Assembly: GCA_945878375.1 (NCBI GenBank)
Contig: CAMDWG010000001.1
Coordinates: 248,001-312,000, forward strand
DNA length: 64,000 nucleotides
Source: Roseomonas mucosa
GTDB lineage: Bacteria; Pseudomonadota; Alphaproteobacteria; Acetobacterales; Acetobacteraceae
Direction of reading: 5' to 3'
Shown piece after piece: positions 9,518-17,666 of this stretch. The notes beneath the pieces were generated by a model, which had not been told where the DNA came from, ran no database searches, and saw only the letters and a list, made by a program, of their open reading frames with translations. How positions within the stretch are numbered: the stretch's first letter is position 1; each line of letters starts with the position of its first letter. The position numbers and the translations under genes were made by a program.

Positions 9518-10540
9518 TCAGGCCGCCGCGGCCATGGCCTGGTTCGCGTCGGCCAGCAGCCGGAAACTCGCCTGGCGGGCGGCGGGGTCGTGGCAGGGGG
9601 TGAGCACCGCCACCTCCTCCGCGCCATGCGCGGCCGCAACCGCCGCCAGCTTGGCCAGCACCTGCTCCGGCGCCCCAACCAGGGCGCGGGCGCGCATCCG
9701 TTCCACCTTCGCCTGCTCCGCCTCGGAATAGGGATAGGCTTCCGCCTCCTCCGCCGAGGGTAGCGGCGGGTAGATCCCCCGGTCGCGCGACAGCCGCCAG
9801 AGCTCGCGGGACCGGAACAGCCGCCAGGCCTCCGCCTCGGTCTCGGCGGTGATGGCGAAGACGGCGAGCGCAGCCTGCGGCGCCTGCAGACGGCCGGGCT
9901 GGGGCCGGAACCCGTCGCGGTAGAGCGCCATCGCCTCCTCGCTGCCGCGACCGTCGGTGATGAAGTGGGCGAAGCAATAGGGCAGGCCGAAATAGGCCGC
10001 GAGCTGCGCGCCGAAATCCGAACTGCCGAGGATCCAGGGCTCCGGCCGCGTCGGGATCTCGGGCTGGGCCCGCACCTGGGCGAAGGGGTGGTTCACCGGC
10101 AGCCCTTCCCCCAGCCAGCCGAGCAATTCCTGCACCTGCTGCGGAAAGCGGTCCCCTGCCTCGGCGGCGTTCGGGTTCAGCGCATAGGCGGTCCGCCCAT
10201 CGGAGCCCGGCGCGCGGCCGACGCCGAGGTCGATGCGGCCGGGCGCGATCGCCTCCAGCACCCGGAACTGCTCGGCGACCTTCAGGGCCGAATAATGCGG
10301 CAGCATGACGCCCGCGCTGCCGACGCGGATGCGCCGCGTGGTGGCCGCGATGGCGGCGATCAGGATCTCCGGCGCCGTGCCGGCGTGGGAGGCGCTGTTG
10401 TGATGCTCCGCCAGCCAGTAGCGCCGGTAGCCCCAGCCATCGGCCAGGCGCGCGAGGGCCAAGGTCTCCCGGATCGCCTCGGCCGGGCCGCGGCCGGATG
10501 CGACGGTGGATTGATCGAGGATGGACAGGGCGAGCGTCAT
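9518..10540 (-). CDS. LLM-class flavin-dependent oxidoreductase (luciferase-like, MsnO8-type)
   Basis: This is a bacterial-luciferase-fold flavin enzyme. The N-terminus LSILDQSTVASGRGPAEAIR, WGYRRYWLAEHHNSASHAGT and GVMLPHYSALKVAEQFRVLE are diagnostic of the "group 1" luciferase-like family. I use the ATG at 10540 because GGGAGG lies 7-12 bp upstream, giving 340 aa. The substrate is unknown, and many members of this family have no assigned reaction. It diverges from the deaminase gene across a 61-bp gap that contains a short palindrome (CCACC-CCAA-GGTGG). Confidence 0.88.
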   Translation of the reverse strand: MTLALSILDQSTVASGRGPAEAIRETLALARLADGWGYRRYWLAEHHNSASHAGTAPEILIAAIAATTRRIRVGSAGVMLPHYSALKVAEQFRVLEAIAPGRIDLGVGRAPGSDGRTAYALNPNAAEAGDRFPQQVQELLGWLGEGLPVNHPFAQVRAQPEIPTRPEPWILGSSDFGAQLAAYFGLPYCFAHFITDGRGSEEAMALYRDGFRPQPGRLQAPQAALAVFAITAETEAEAWRLFRSRELWRLSRDRGIYPPLPSAEEAEAYPYSEAEQAKVERMRARALVGAPEQVLAKLAAVAAAHGAEEVAVLTPCHDPAARQASFRLLADANQAMAAAA

Positions 10541-10601
10541 GCCGATACCTCCCACCCCAAGGTGGGGCGATCAAGCGCCGCCGTCGAGCCCGGGGGGCCG
10601 C

Positions 10602-11078
10602 ATGTCATCGAACGACGAGGCGTTCATGCGCCACGCCATCGCCCTGTCGCGGCGCGGCATGGAAGGCGGCGCGGGCGGCCCCTTCGGCGCCGTGGTGGTG
10701 AAGGACGGAGAGGTGGTGGCGGAAGGGTGGAACCAGGTCACCTCCACCAACGACCCGACGGCCCATGCGGAGGTGGTGGCGATCCGCCGCGCCTGCACGG
10801 CGCTCGGCCGCTTCGACCTGCGGGGCGCCGTGCTCTACACCAGCTGCGAGCCCTGCCCGATGTGCCTCGCGGCGGCCTATTGGGCGCGGGTCGATGCGGT
10901 GGTCTATGCCAATGCGCGCGACGAGGCCGCGGCGATCGGCTTCGACGACCAATGGCTCTACGACGAGGTGCCGAAAGCCATCGAGGCGCGATCCCTGCCG
11001 ATGCGCCGCCTGCTGGGCGCCGAGGCGCTGGAGGTCTTCGCGGCCTGGGCGAAGAAGCCGGACAAGATCGCGTATTGA
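10602..11078 (+). CDS. Nucleoside/guanine deaminase, cytidine-deaminase superfamily
   Basis: The zinc-dependent deaminase signature is complete: THAEVVAIRRA (His ligand and catalytic Glu) and SCEPCPMCLAAAYWARV (two Cys ligands). The 158-aa length, the YWARV after the PCPMC motif, and the C-terminal swapped-helix tail fit guanine deaminases of the Bacillus GuaD type. tRNA adenosine deaminase (TadA) is less likely. The ATG at 10602 has GGGGGG just upstream. It would convert guanine to xanthine in purine salvage or catabolism, which is inferred from family similarity. Confidence 0.85.
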   Translation: MSSNDEAFMRHAIALSRRGMEGGAGGPFGAVVVKDGEVVAEGWNQVTSTNDPTAHAEVVAIRRACTALGRFDLRGAVLYTSCEPCPMCLAAAYWARVDAVVYANARDEAAAIGFDDQWLYDEVPKAIEARSLPMRRLLGAEALEVFAAWAKKPDKIAY

Positions 11079-11085
11079 ATAGTGT

Positions 11086-11106
11086 GGCGGCGACCGGTTC
11101 GCCGCC
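11086..11106. terminator. Hairpin between convergent deaminase and DUF445 genes
   Basis: GGCGGCGA (11086-11093) pairs perfectly with TCGCCGCC (11099-11106) over a 5-base loop. It occupies the 35-bp gap between two converging stop codons. No T-run follows on either strand, so it is a plausible bidirectional terminator or mRNA end-stabiliser rather than a classical intrinsic one. Confidence 0.5.
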
Positions 11107-11113
11107 CGCACCG

Positions 11114-12418
11114 CTAGACGGCGACCCGCCCAAAAATCGCCGTCAGCAGCATGAACAGCGCGCCGCCCGCCAGGAAGCCCACCAGCGTGCCGTTGATGCG
11201 GACATATTGAAGATCCTTGCCGACGCGCAGCTCGATCTTCTCCGTCACCGTCGCGGTGTCCCAGCCGCGCACCACGCCCGCGATGAATTGCGCCAGCTGC
11301 GCGCGGGCATTCGGCAGCAGCGTCACCAGCACGCCTTCCGCCGCGCGGTTCAGCCGGGCGCGCGCCGTCTCGTCCTCCGCCAGCACGTGGCCGAGATTGC
11401 CGAGCATCCCCGCCAGCACCTGCACCGTCCGCCCATCCGGCTTCGCCGCATCCTGGGCCAGCGCATCCCGCAGCCGGGTCCAGACATCGCCCAGCCAAGT
11501 CGCAACGGCGGGGTGGCGCAGCGCGTCCCGCACCGCGCGGCCAATGGCGGCGGCGCGTTCGGGGTCCTGTTCCATCCGCGCGATCTCGGCCCGCACCCAA
11601 TCCTCGAAGGCCTGGCGCAGATCGCTGTCGCCGGGCTCGACGCGGTCGAGTTCAGCGTTCAGCGCGCCCAGCACGCGCCGCGCGATGGCCGCCCCCGCGA
11701 TCCAGCCGACCAGCGATCCGCCCTCGGCGCGGACCCGGGCCTCGATGACGGTGCGCAGCTGGTCTTCCTTCGCCGTCAGCACGACCTTGAGCTGGCCGAG
11801 CGCCAGCCCGAACACCTCCTGGTGCCGCCCGCCCTCGATCAGGGCGGTCAGCGCGCGGGCGATCACCTGCGCGGCGCCGGGGCCGCCGGCCAGGCGCGGG
11901 ACCAGACGCGTCAGCAGCCGGGCCGCGCGCCCGTCCTCCAGGCTCGCGAGCACCCGCGGCATGGCCTGGGCCAAGGCGATGGCGGCCGGGCGTACGGCCT
12001 CGGGATCGGCCAGGAAATCCTTCAGGATGCGCGCGAGGTCGAGCTTCGCCAGGACGCGCCGCACCTCGTCCTCGGTGAAGACATGGTTGGCGACGAAATT
12101 GCCCAAGCCCCGCCCGAGGCGTTCCTTCTGCGCCGGGATGATCGCGGTATGGGGGATCGGCAGGCCGAGCGGGTGGCGGAACAGCGCGGTCACCGCGAAC
12201 CAATCCGCCAGCCCCCCCACCAGCCCCGCCTTGGCCGAGGCCTGGAGCAGATCGGTCCCATAGCCCGGCGGCAGCCAATAGGTGCCGATCACCAGCCCGC
12301 CCATGCCGGCCAGCAGCCCGGTGGCCCAGCCCCGCTGACGGCGCAGCGCGGCGCGCATCGCCTCCTCGGGGTCCGGTTGGGGGGGAAGGGAAGGGGGAGT
12401 GTCGGGTCTGCCCTGCAT
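11114..12418 (-). CDS. DUF445 family membrane protein (YjiN-like)
   Basis: The 434-aa protein has the DUF445 layout. A hydrophobic N-terminal segment (GWATGLLAGMGGLVIGTYWL) leads into GLVGGLADWFAVTALFRHPLGLPIPHTAIIP, the family hallmark. A long helical middle and a final membrane anchor (INGTLVGFLAGGALFMLLTAIF) follow. The function of the family is unknown. The ATG at 12418 has no strong ribosome site. An ATG 60 bp downstream (12358) is preceded by GAGGAGG but with too short a spacing. It converges with the deaminase gene and diverges from the metal transporter operon. Confidence 0.85.
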   Translation of the reverse strand: MQGRPDTPPSLPPQPDPEEAMRAALRRQRGWATGLLAGMGGLVIGTYWLPPGYGTDLLQASAKAGLVGGLADWFAVTALFRHPLGLPIPHTAIIPAQKERLGRGLGNFVANHVFTEDEVRRVLAKLDLARILKDFLADPEAVRPAAIALAQAMPRVLASLEDGRAARLLTRLVPRLAGGPGAAQVIARALTALIEGGRHQEVFGLALGQLKVVLTAKEDQLRTVIEARVRAEGGSLVGWIAGAAIARRVLGALNAELDRVEPGDSDLRQAFEDWVRAEIARMEQDPERAAAIGRAVRDALRHPAVATWLGDVWTRLRDALAQDAAKPDGRTVQVLAGMLGNLGHVLAEDETARARLNRAAEGVLVTLLPNARAQLAQFIAGVVRGWDTATVTEKIELRVGKDLQYVRINGTLVGFLAGGALFMLLTAIFGRVAV

Positions 12419-12448
12419 GCCTTGCGGAGTTAGGGTGCGGAAGAAGCT

Positions 12449-12476
12449 TTGCCCAGCGCCTTCGCACAGCTATAGG
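12449..12476 (+). promoter_or_regulatory. Putative sigma70-type promoter of the znuCB-like operon
   Basis: TTGCCC (12449-12454) and TATAGG (12471-12476) are spaced by 16 bp and lie 34 bp before the small ORF that leads the operon. Directly downstream, around 12481-12500, is a more AT-rich stretch containing GTTATAC and the palindrome GGTACC. That could be an operator at the transcription start, but it does not match the known alphaproteobacterial Zur palindrome well enough to name. Confidence 0.45.
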
Positions 12477-12509
12477 GATGCTACGTTATACGGTACCACG
12501 CCCCGCCTG

Positions 12510-12626
12510 ATGCCTGTTCCCCTGCCAAACCCCCTCGACCTGTCGGCCGGCGCCGGCGCGCGGCTGCTGCTGGCGGCGGCGCTGCTTGGGCTGCTGTGGG
12601 CGGCGGTCGCCTGGGCGATGGGCTGA
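12510..12626 (+). CDS. 38-aa single-TM small protein leading the zinc-transporter operon
   Basis: The frame MPVPLPNPLDLSAGAGARLL followed by a hydrophobic helix (LLLAAALLGLLWAAVAWAMG region) codes for one membrane span with a short soluble N-terminus. It ends 4 bp before the ATPase gene. No family is recognised. The position suggests a small accessory subunit of the transporter, but translation has not been shown and the leader could be only coincidentally open. Confidence 0.5.
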   Translation: MPVPLPNPLDLSAGAGARLLLAAALLGLLWAAVAWAMG

Positions 12627-12630
12627 GAGC

Positions 12631-13374
12631 ATGCGCGGCCCCGAACTCCGCATCGAGCACCTGACGGCGACGCATCGGCGCCACCCGGCGGTGCATCACC
12701 TCTCGGCGCGTTTCGCGCCCGGCAGCCTGACGGCCATCGTCGGGCCGAATGGCGCGGGCAAGACCACGCTGCTGCGCGCCGTGGCGGGGCTGCATCCGGT
12801 GGATGAAGGCCATGTCGCGGTCAGCCGGGCCGATGGGCAGACCGCCCGGATGGCGCTGCTGCCGCAGCAGGCCGGCATGGACCGCGCCTTCCCGATCCTC
12901 TGCCACGATGTCGTGATGCAGGGGATGTGGTCGCGGCTCGGCGCCTTCCGGGGCGCCAGCCGGCAGGATCGCGCCCGCGCGGAGGATGCGCTCGATGCCG
13001 TCGGCCTGGGCGGCTTCGCCAAGCGGGCGGTGGGGGAGATGTCGGCCGGGCAGTTCCAGCGCCTGCTGTTCGCGCGGCTGCTGGTGCAGGATGCCGACCT
13101 GATCCTGCTGGATGAGCCCTTCAACGCCGTCGATGCCCGCACCGCCGCCGACCTGCTGGCGATGCTGCAGCGCTGGCATGGCGAAGGCCGTACCGTGGTC
13201 GCGGTGCTGCACGACCTGGATCTGGTGCGCTCGGCCTTCCCGGACTGCCTGCTTCTGGCGCGCGAGAAGGTGGCCTTCGGCCCGACCGCGGAGGTGCTGA
13301 GCGCCGCCAACCGGCTCAAGGCCCGCATGATGTCGGAAGCCTGGGACGACGCCGCGCCGGCCTGCGCGGCTTGA
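12631..13374 (+). CDS. Metal (zinc-type) ABC transporter ATP-binding protein, ZnuC-like
   Basis: The product is the ATPase of an A-1 cluster metal importer. The 247-aa protein has a Walker A (GPNGAGKTT), a modified ABC signature (MSAGQFQR instead of LSGGQ), Walker B (LILLDEPFNAVDA) and an H-loop (VVAVLHDLDLV). The Q-loop region is LLPQQAGMDRAFPI. It starts at the ATG at 12631, 4 bp after the small TM protein, and is followed by its permease. No substrate-binding protein accompanies this system, so it may use the TroA-like protein at 27.7 kb or one elsewhere. Zinc rather than manganese is inferred from similarity. Confidence 0.88.
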   Translation: MRGPELRIEHLTATHRRHPAVHHLSARFAPGSLTAIVGPNGAGKTTLLRAVAGLHPVDEGHVAVSRADGQTARMALLPQQAGMDRAFPILCHDVVMQGMWSRLGAFRGASRQDRARAEDALDAVGLGGFAKRAVGEMSAGQFQRLLFARLLVQDADLILLDEPFNAVDARTAADLLAMLQRWHGEGRTVVAVLHDLDLVRSAFPDCLLLAREKVAFGPTAEVLSAANRLKARMMSEAWDDAAPACAA

Positions 13375-13440
13375 TGCTGTCCTCAGACGCCGGATGCGGC
13401 CGCGGCGCGCTGCCGCGCGCCGCCAGCATCGGTGACGGCC

Positions 13441-14307
13441 ATGCTTGAACCCCTGTTCGGCCCCTTCGTCGAATTCAGCTTCATGCGCCGCGCCTTGGTC
13501 GGCTGCCTGGCGCTGGCCATCGCCGCGCCGCCGCTCGGCGTCTTCCTGATGCTCCGCCGCACCAGCCTGACGGCGGAGGTCCTGGCGCATGGCGTGACCC
13601 CCGGCATCGCGGCGGGCTTCCTGGTGGCGGGGCTGTCGGTGCCGGCGATGTCGCTGGGCGGGCTGGCCGCGGGGCTTGCGGTCGCGGTCGGCGCCGGGGC
13701 GCTGTCCCGCGCCACGGGCGGGCGGGAGGATGCGGCGCTGACCGCGCTCTACCTGATCGCGCTCGCGCTCGGCGTCACGATGGTGTCCCTGCGCGGAGAT
13801 ACCGGCGACCTGACGCATCTGCTGTTCGGCCAGGTGCTGGGCGTGGATGATGCGGCGCTGCTGATGATGGCCGGCGTCGCGACCATCACCCTGCCGGCGC
13901 TCGCCCTGGCCTGGCGGCCGCTGGCGCTCGAGACCTTCGACCCGGCCTTCGCCCGCGCGGAAGGCGCGCGGGGCGGGCTATGGCACATGCTGTTCCTGAC
14001 GCTGGTGGTGCTGAACGTGCTGGCCGCCTTCCAGGCGATGGGCACGCTGATGGCCGTCGGGCTGATGATGCTGCCGGCCGTCGCATCGCGGCATTGGGCG
14101 CGGCAATTGGGGGGCATGGTCTATGCCGCGGTCGGGATCGCGGCCGCCGCCGCCGTGCTGGGGCTGCTGGCGTCCTATCACCTCGACCTGCCCTCCGGCC
14201 CGGCCATCGTGCTGACGGCGGGGCTACTCTGGGCGGTGTCGGTGCTTGTGGGGCCGGTGGATGGGCTCGTGGCGCGGCTGATCCGCCGGCCGCACCTCGC
14301 GGGCTGA
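13441..14307 (+). CDS. Metal ABC transporter permease, ZnuB-like
   Basis: The 288-aa inner-membrane permease of the ABC-3 family has 7-9 hydrophobic helices. It contains the conserved TSLTAEVLAHGVTPGIAAGF and AMGTLMAVGLMMLPAVASRHWA segments of ZnuB/TroC-type permeases. The ATG at 13441 is used, and a GTG 9 bp upstream is also possible. A 66-bp gap separates it from the ATPase gene, and it contains a GC-rich palindromic stretch. It partners the upstream ATPase. Confidence 0.88.
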   Translation: MLEPLFGPFVEFSFMRRALVGCLALAIAAPPLGVFLMLRRTSLTAEVLAHGVTPGIAAGFLVAGLSVPAMSLGGLAAGLAVAVGAGALSRATGGREDAALTALYLIALALGVTMVSLRGDTGDLTHLLFGQVLGVDDAALLMMAGVATITLPALALAWRPLALETFDPAFARAEGARGGLWHMLFLTLVVLNVLAAFQAMGTLMAVGLMMLPAVASRHWARQLGGMVYAAVGIAAAAAVLGLLASYHLDLPSGPAIVLTAGLLWAVSVLVGPVDGLVARLIRRPHLAG

Positions 14308-14314
14308 CGACGTC

Positions 14315-14812
14315 CTACTTCCCGCCCTTCCCCGACAGCCGGTCGAGCACCGCCAGCACCAGCACACCCGCGAGGAAGGAGGCGTGGATCACCAGCGCCC
14401 AGGTCACGTCGCGGTCGGTGTACTCCCTGATCTCCATGAAGATCTGCAGCAGGTGGATCGAGGAGATGGCGACCAGCGCGGTGCCGAGCTTCAGCTTCAG
14501 GTTGCCCGGATCCACCAGCGCGACCCAGGACCGCTTGCGTTCCTCCTCATCCGTCGTCAGGCGGGAGACCAGGCTGTCATAGGATGCGATGGCGACCATG
14601 ATGACCAGGGACGCGACCAGCGCCGCATCCAGCAGGTGCAGCAGCTGGATCAGCACAGAGACATCGCTGGTGGTCAGCGCATTGGTCGCGAATTTCCAGA
14701 GCTTGGCGAGGAAATGCAGCGCATAGACGCCCAGCGCCACCACCAGCCCCAGGAAGAACGCCACCAGCAGCCACCGGCTGGCCAGCATGGCCTTGTCGAG
14801 AATCGAGAGCAT
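14315..14812 (-). CDS. UPF0114 (YqhA-type) membrane protein
   Basis: The 165-aa protein has four hydrophobic segments with the family's RWLLVAFFLGLVVALGVYAL start. The conserved middle is VSVLIQLLHLLDAALVASLVIMV...SYDSLVSRL, followed by KLKLGTALVAISSIHLLQIF. The biochemical role of UPF0114 is not established. It converges tightly (7 bp) with the permease gene and diverges from the RidA gene 51 bp away. Confidence 0.88.
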   Translation of the reverse strand: MLSILDKAMLASRWLLVAFFLGLVVALGVYALHFLAKLWKFATNALTTSDVSVLIQLLHLLDAALVASLVIMVAIASYDSLVSRLTTDEEERKRSWVALVDPGNLKLKLGTALVAISSIHLLQIFMEIREYTDRDVTWALVIHASFLAGVLVLAVLDRLSGKGGK

Positions 14813-14863
14813 GTCAGTCTCCGTCCCCCGTCAGATACAAGCGATACGCTCCCGGAGGGAAGC

Positions 14864-15214
14864 ATGACCATTCGCCGCATGGCCGAGGAACAGCGCCTGT
14901 CGGGCGCCGTGGTGGGGGGCGGGCTGGTCTGGCTCGCCGGCCAGATCGCCGATGACGCGACGGCGGACACGGAAGGGCAGACCGCCGACATCCTGCGCCA
15001 GATCGACGCGCTGCTGGCCGAAGCCGGGACCGACAAGCGGGCGCTGCTGTCGGTCACCGTGGTGCTGGCCGATATCGCCGACGCGCCGGCGATGAACCGC
15101 GCCTGGGATGCCTGGCTCGACCCCGGTCACAAGCCGGCGCGCATGACGATCCAGGCGCCGCTGGTCGATCCGTCCTGGAAGGTAGAGATCACCGGGGTGG
15201 CGCTGGCGCCATAG
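14864..15214 (+). CDS. RidA family (YjgF/YER057c/UK114) protein
   Basis: RidA proteins hydrolyse reactive enamine/imine intermediates of amino-acid metabolism. The 116-aa length and the trimer-forming beta core (GLVWLAGQIADD...EGQTADILRQIDALLAEAGTDK...VTVVLADIADAPAMNRAWDAWL) fit. The catalytic Arg of active RidA, normally in a P-x-R-x-x segment near the end, appears here as KPARMTIQAPL. The ATG at 14864 has CGGAGGGA 4-11 bp upstream. It may be a RidA paralogue with another role, since the family is broad. Confidence 0.88.
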   Translation: MTIRRMAEEQRLSGAVVGGGLVWLAGQIADDATADTEGQTADILRQIDALLAEAGTDKRALLSVTVVLADIADAPAMNRAWDAWLDPGHKPARMTIQAPLVDPSWKVEITGVALAP

Positions 15215-15518
15215 GTGCCGCGCGGATTCGCCGCGCTGGCCTTCTGGCCCCCTCGTGGATGTGAACGGGTTGGGTCAAGGGATATCGAAGTTGGTGAGAG
15301 CGCCCCCTATCCTACGTGCCCCCCTCACCCTGCCCTCTCTCCCCTGCGGGTGGAGAGGGTCATTCACAGGGTCATTCACGGCGGATCCATCCCGTCGCCG
15401 GGTGAGGGTCGCGCTTCCGCCGCAATCGCAGCGCAACTTCGGCAGGCTGCCGGGGCGATGATGGCCTGTTGATCCGGGCTGGGTTATCGGACACCGGCGG
15501 AAGCAAAGTGGGGCTGCG
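15215..15518. repeat. 304-bp intergenic region with nested palindromic repeat and 12-bp tandem repeat
   Basis: No gene is supported here. CCCTCACCC (15322-15330) is inverted at 15400-15408, and inside it CCCTCTC (15333-15339) is inverted at 15353-15359 as GAGAGGG. Between the arms, GGGTCATTCAC is repeated head to tail at 15357-15380. The motif style (CCCTCTCCCC...GGGGAGAGGG) is like the element at 30899-31050, so both probably belong to one dispersed extragenic family of this genome. It separates the RidA gene from the epimerase gene and ends before the latter's start. Confidence 0.6.
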
Positions 15519-16511
15519 ATGCTGACGGAAGGGTGGCGCGGCAAGCGCGTCTTGGTCACGGGGGGCGCCGGCTTCCTCGGCAGCGGGATCTGCCACGCGC
15601 TGGCGGCCCAGGGCGCGCGGGTGGTGGCGCTCGACGCCATGGTGCCGGATGGGGGGGCGAGCCCGCTCAATCTCGAAGGCAGCAATGTGATGCTGGTGCG
15701 CGGCGACATCCGGGATGCGGAGTTGCACAGCCTCTGCCAGGGCATCGACGCGCTGTTCAACATGGCGGCCCAGACCAGCCATATGGGCGGCCAGCGCGAC
15801 CCGGTCGGCGACATCGCGATCAACGCGGTCGCCCAGGTGCGGCTGATCGCGGCGATGCGGGAAGCCGCGCCGAAGGCGGCGGTGGTCCATGCCTCCACCC
15901 GGCAATTCTACGGCCGGCCGCAATACCTGCCGGTCGATGAGAAGCACATGGTCAACCCGCCCGACGCCAACGGCGTCAGCAAATGGGCCGGCGAGCAATA
16001 CTGGCTGCTGGAGAACCGGGTGCATCACCGCCCCGTCGTGTCGCTCCGCCTGACCAATTGCTACGGCCCGCGCCTCCGTATCCGGGATGCGCGGCAGACC
16101 TTCCTCGGCATCTGGATCCGCCGGGTGCTGGAAGGCGAAGCCTTCGAGGTCTGGGGCGGCGAGCAGCTGCGCGACATGGCCTATCTGGACGATGTGGTGG
16201 ACGCCTTCCTGCGCGCCGCGCAGCAGGCCCACCGGCCGGAGGTCGGCGGCCGTGTCTTCAACATCGGCGGCAGCCCCCCACTTTCCCTGCGCGACCTGGC
16301 CGAGCGGCTGATCGCGGCCAATGACGGAAAGGGGCGCTACGAGGTGAAGGAATTCCCCGCCGACCGCGCGCCCATCGATATCGGCAGCTTCGCCGCCGAT
16401 GACCGCGCCTTCCGCGCCGCCACCGGCTGGTGGCCGCGCGTCGAGCTGGAGGACGGGTTGCGCCGCTCGCTCGACTGGTACCGCCCCCGCCTTGCAGACT
16501 ACACGGCCTGA
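15519..16511 (+). CDS. NAD-dependent epimerase/dehydratase (extended SDR) with Tyr-to-Asn active site
   Basis: This is a sugar-nucleotide-type extended SDR of 330 aa. The NAD-binding GGAGFLGSGICHAL lies at about 15-28, the STRQFYGRPQYLPVDEKH segment carries the active-site Ser/Thr, and GVSKWAGEQYW carries the conserved Lys. Where the family has YxxxK, this protein has NGVSK, so the catalytic Tyr is Asn. I know a subfamily with this NG(I/V)xK pattern, so it is not a sequencing error. The downstream region LRLTNCYGPRLRIRDARQTF and WGGEQLRDMAYLDDVV is well conserved. It forms an operon with the aminotransferase 15 bp on, so it likely makes an amino-sugar nucleotide. The substrate is unknown. Confidence 0.88.
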   Translation: MLTEGWRGKRVLVTGGAGFLGSGICHALAAQGARVVALDAMVPDGGASPLNLEGSNVMLVRGDIRDAELHSLCQGIDALFNMAAQTSHMGGQRDPVGDIAINAVAQVRLIAAMREAAPKAAVVHASTRQFYGRPQYLPVDEKHMVNPPDANGVSKWAGEQYWLLENRVHHRPVVSLRLTNCYGPRLRIRDARQTFLGIWIRRVLEGEAFEVWGGEQLRDMAYLDDVVDAFLRAAQQAHRPEVGGRVFNIGGSPPLSLRDLAERLIAANDGKGRYEVKEFPADRAPIDIGSFAADDRAFRAATGWWPRVELEDGLRRSLDWYRPRLADYTA

Positions 16512-16526
16512 GGAGAGGCCACGCCG

Positions 16527-17657
16527 ATGAACGCCACCACCCCCATCATCCCACAGGCCGATCCCGGCGCGGGCTACCGCGCGCAGAAGGCCGCGATCGA
16601 CGCCGCCGCTTCCCGCGCGCTCGGCTCCGGCTGGTACATCCTCGGCAAGGAAGGGGAAGCCTTCGAAGCCGAATACGCCGCCTGGCAGGGGGCGGCGCGC
16701 GCGGTGGGCTGCGCCAATGGCACGGATGCGCTGACGCTCGCGCTGCGCGGCCTCGGCATCGGGCCGGGGGCGACGGTCGTCACCGTCTCCCACACCGCCG
16801 TCGCGACGGTCGCCGCGATCGAGATGGTGGGCGCTGTGCCGCTGCTGCTCGACATCGACCCCGACACCTACACGATGGATGCTGAGGAGCTGGAGGCGGT
16901 GCTGGCCGATCCGCCACCCGGCCTGCCGCCGATCCGCGCGGTGATCCCGGTGCATATCTACGGCCAGTCCTGCGACCTGGCGCCGATGCTGGCGGCCGCG
17001 CAGCGGCACGGCGTCGCGGTGATCGAGGATTGCTCCCAGGCGCATGGCGCGACCTATGCGGGGCGGAAGGTCGGCAATCTCGGGCAGGTCGCCTGCTATT
17101 CGCTCTACCCCACCAAGAACCTCGGCGCGCTGGGCGATGGCGGCGTGCTGACCACCGATGACGCGGCGCTGGCCGACCGCATCGGCGCGATCCGGCAATA
17201 TGGCTGGAAGGAGCGCTACATCAGCGCCGAAGTCGGGGTGAATTCGCGCCTCGATGAGCTGCAGGCGGCGATCCTGCGCGTGAAGCTGCAGGTGCTGGAC
17301 GCGAATAATGCGCGCCGGCAGGCGATCGCGGCGGCCTATGACGAAGCGCTGGCCGGTGGCCGCTTCACGCCGCCGGCGCGGCGGGCCGATTGTGGGCATG
17401 TGTTCCACCAATACGTCCTGCGGGTCGAGGACCGGGCCGCGCTGATGGCGCGGCTGCGGGCGGAAGGGGTCGCGACTGCGATCCACTACCCCTGCCCCGT
17501 CCATCTCCAGCCGGCCTATCGCGGCCGCATCGCGCTCGGCCCCGCCAACTGCGCGGAGACAGCGCGGGCGGCGGAGCAGGTGATGAGCCTTCCGATGTTC
17601 CCCGAACTGACCGACCAGCAGTTGGACCGCATCTGCACCGTGCTGCGAGCCCTGTAG
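16527..17657 (+). CDS. DegT/DnrJ/EryC1/StrS family PLP aminotransferase
   Basis: Members transfer an amino group onto keto-sugar nucleotides. The 376-aa protein has the PLP phosphate region (GCANGTDALTLALRGLGIGP), VIPVHIYGQSCDLAPM, the Asp of EDCSQAHGATY and the Schiff-base lysine in SLYPTKNLGALGDGG. RQYGWKERYISAEVGVNSRLDELQAAIL is also typical. It lies 15 bp after the epimerase gene, pointing to a two-step sugar modification for a surface glycan. No glycosyltransferases are present in the window, so the pair seems isolated from a full polysaccharide cluster. Confidence 0.93.
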   Translation: MNATTPIIPQADPGAGYRAQKAAIDAAASRALGSGWYILGKEGEAFEAEYAAWQGAARAVGCANGTDALTLALRGLGIGPGATVVTVSHTAVATVAAIEMVGAVPLLLDIDPDTYTMDAEELEAVLADPPPGLPPIRAVIPVHIYGQSCDLAPMLAAAQRHGVAVIEDCSQAHGATYAGRKVGNLGQVACYSLYPTKNLGALGDGGVLTTDDAALADRIGAIRQYGWKERYISAEVGVNSRLDELQAAILRVKLQVLDANNARRQAIAAAYDEALAGGRFTPPARRADCGHVFHQYVLRVEDRAALMARLRAEGVATAIHYPCPVHLQPAYRGRIALGPANCAETARAAEQVMSLPMFPELTDQQLDRICTVLRAL

Positions 17658-17666
17658 GAAACGCCT

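Noticed and set aside
12478-12500. A Zur operator before the znuCB-like operon
   Set aside because: Only a partial GTTATAC word and a GGTACC palindrome are present. The spacing and arms do not fit the known Zur site.
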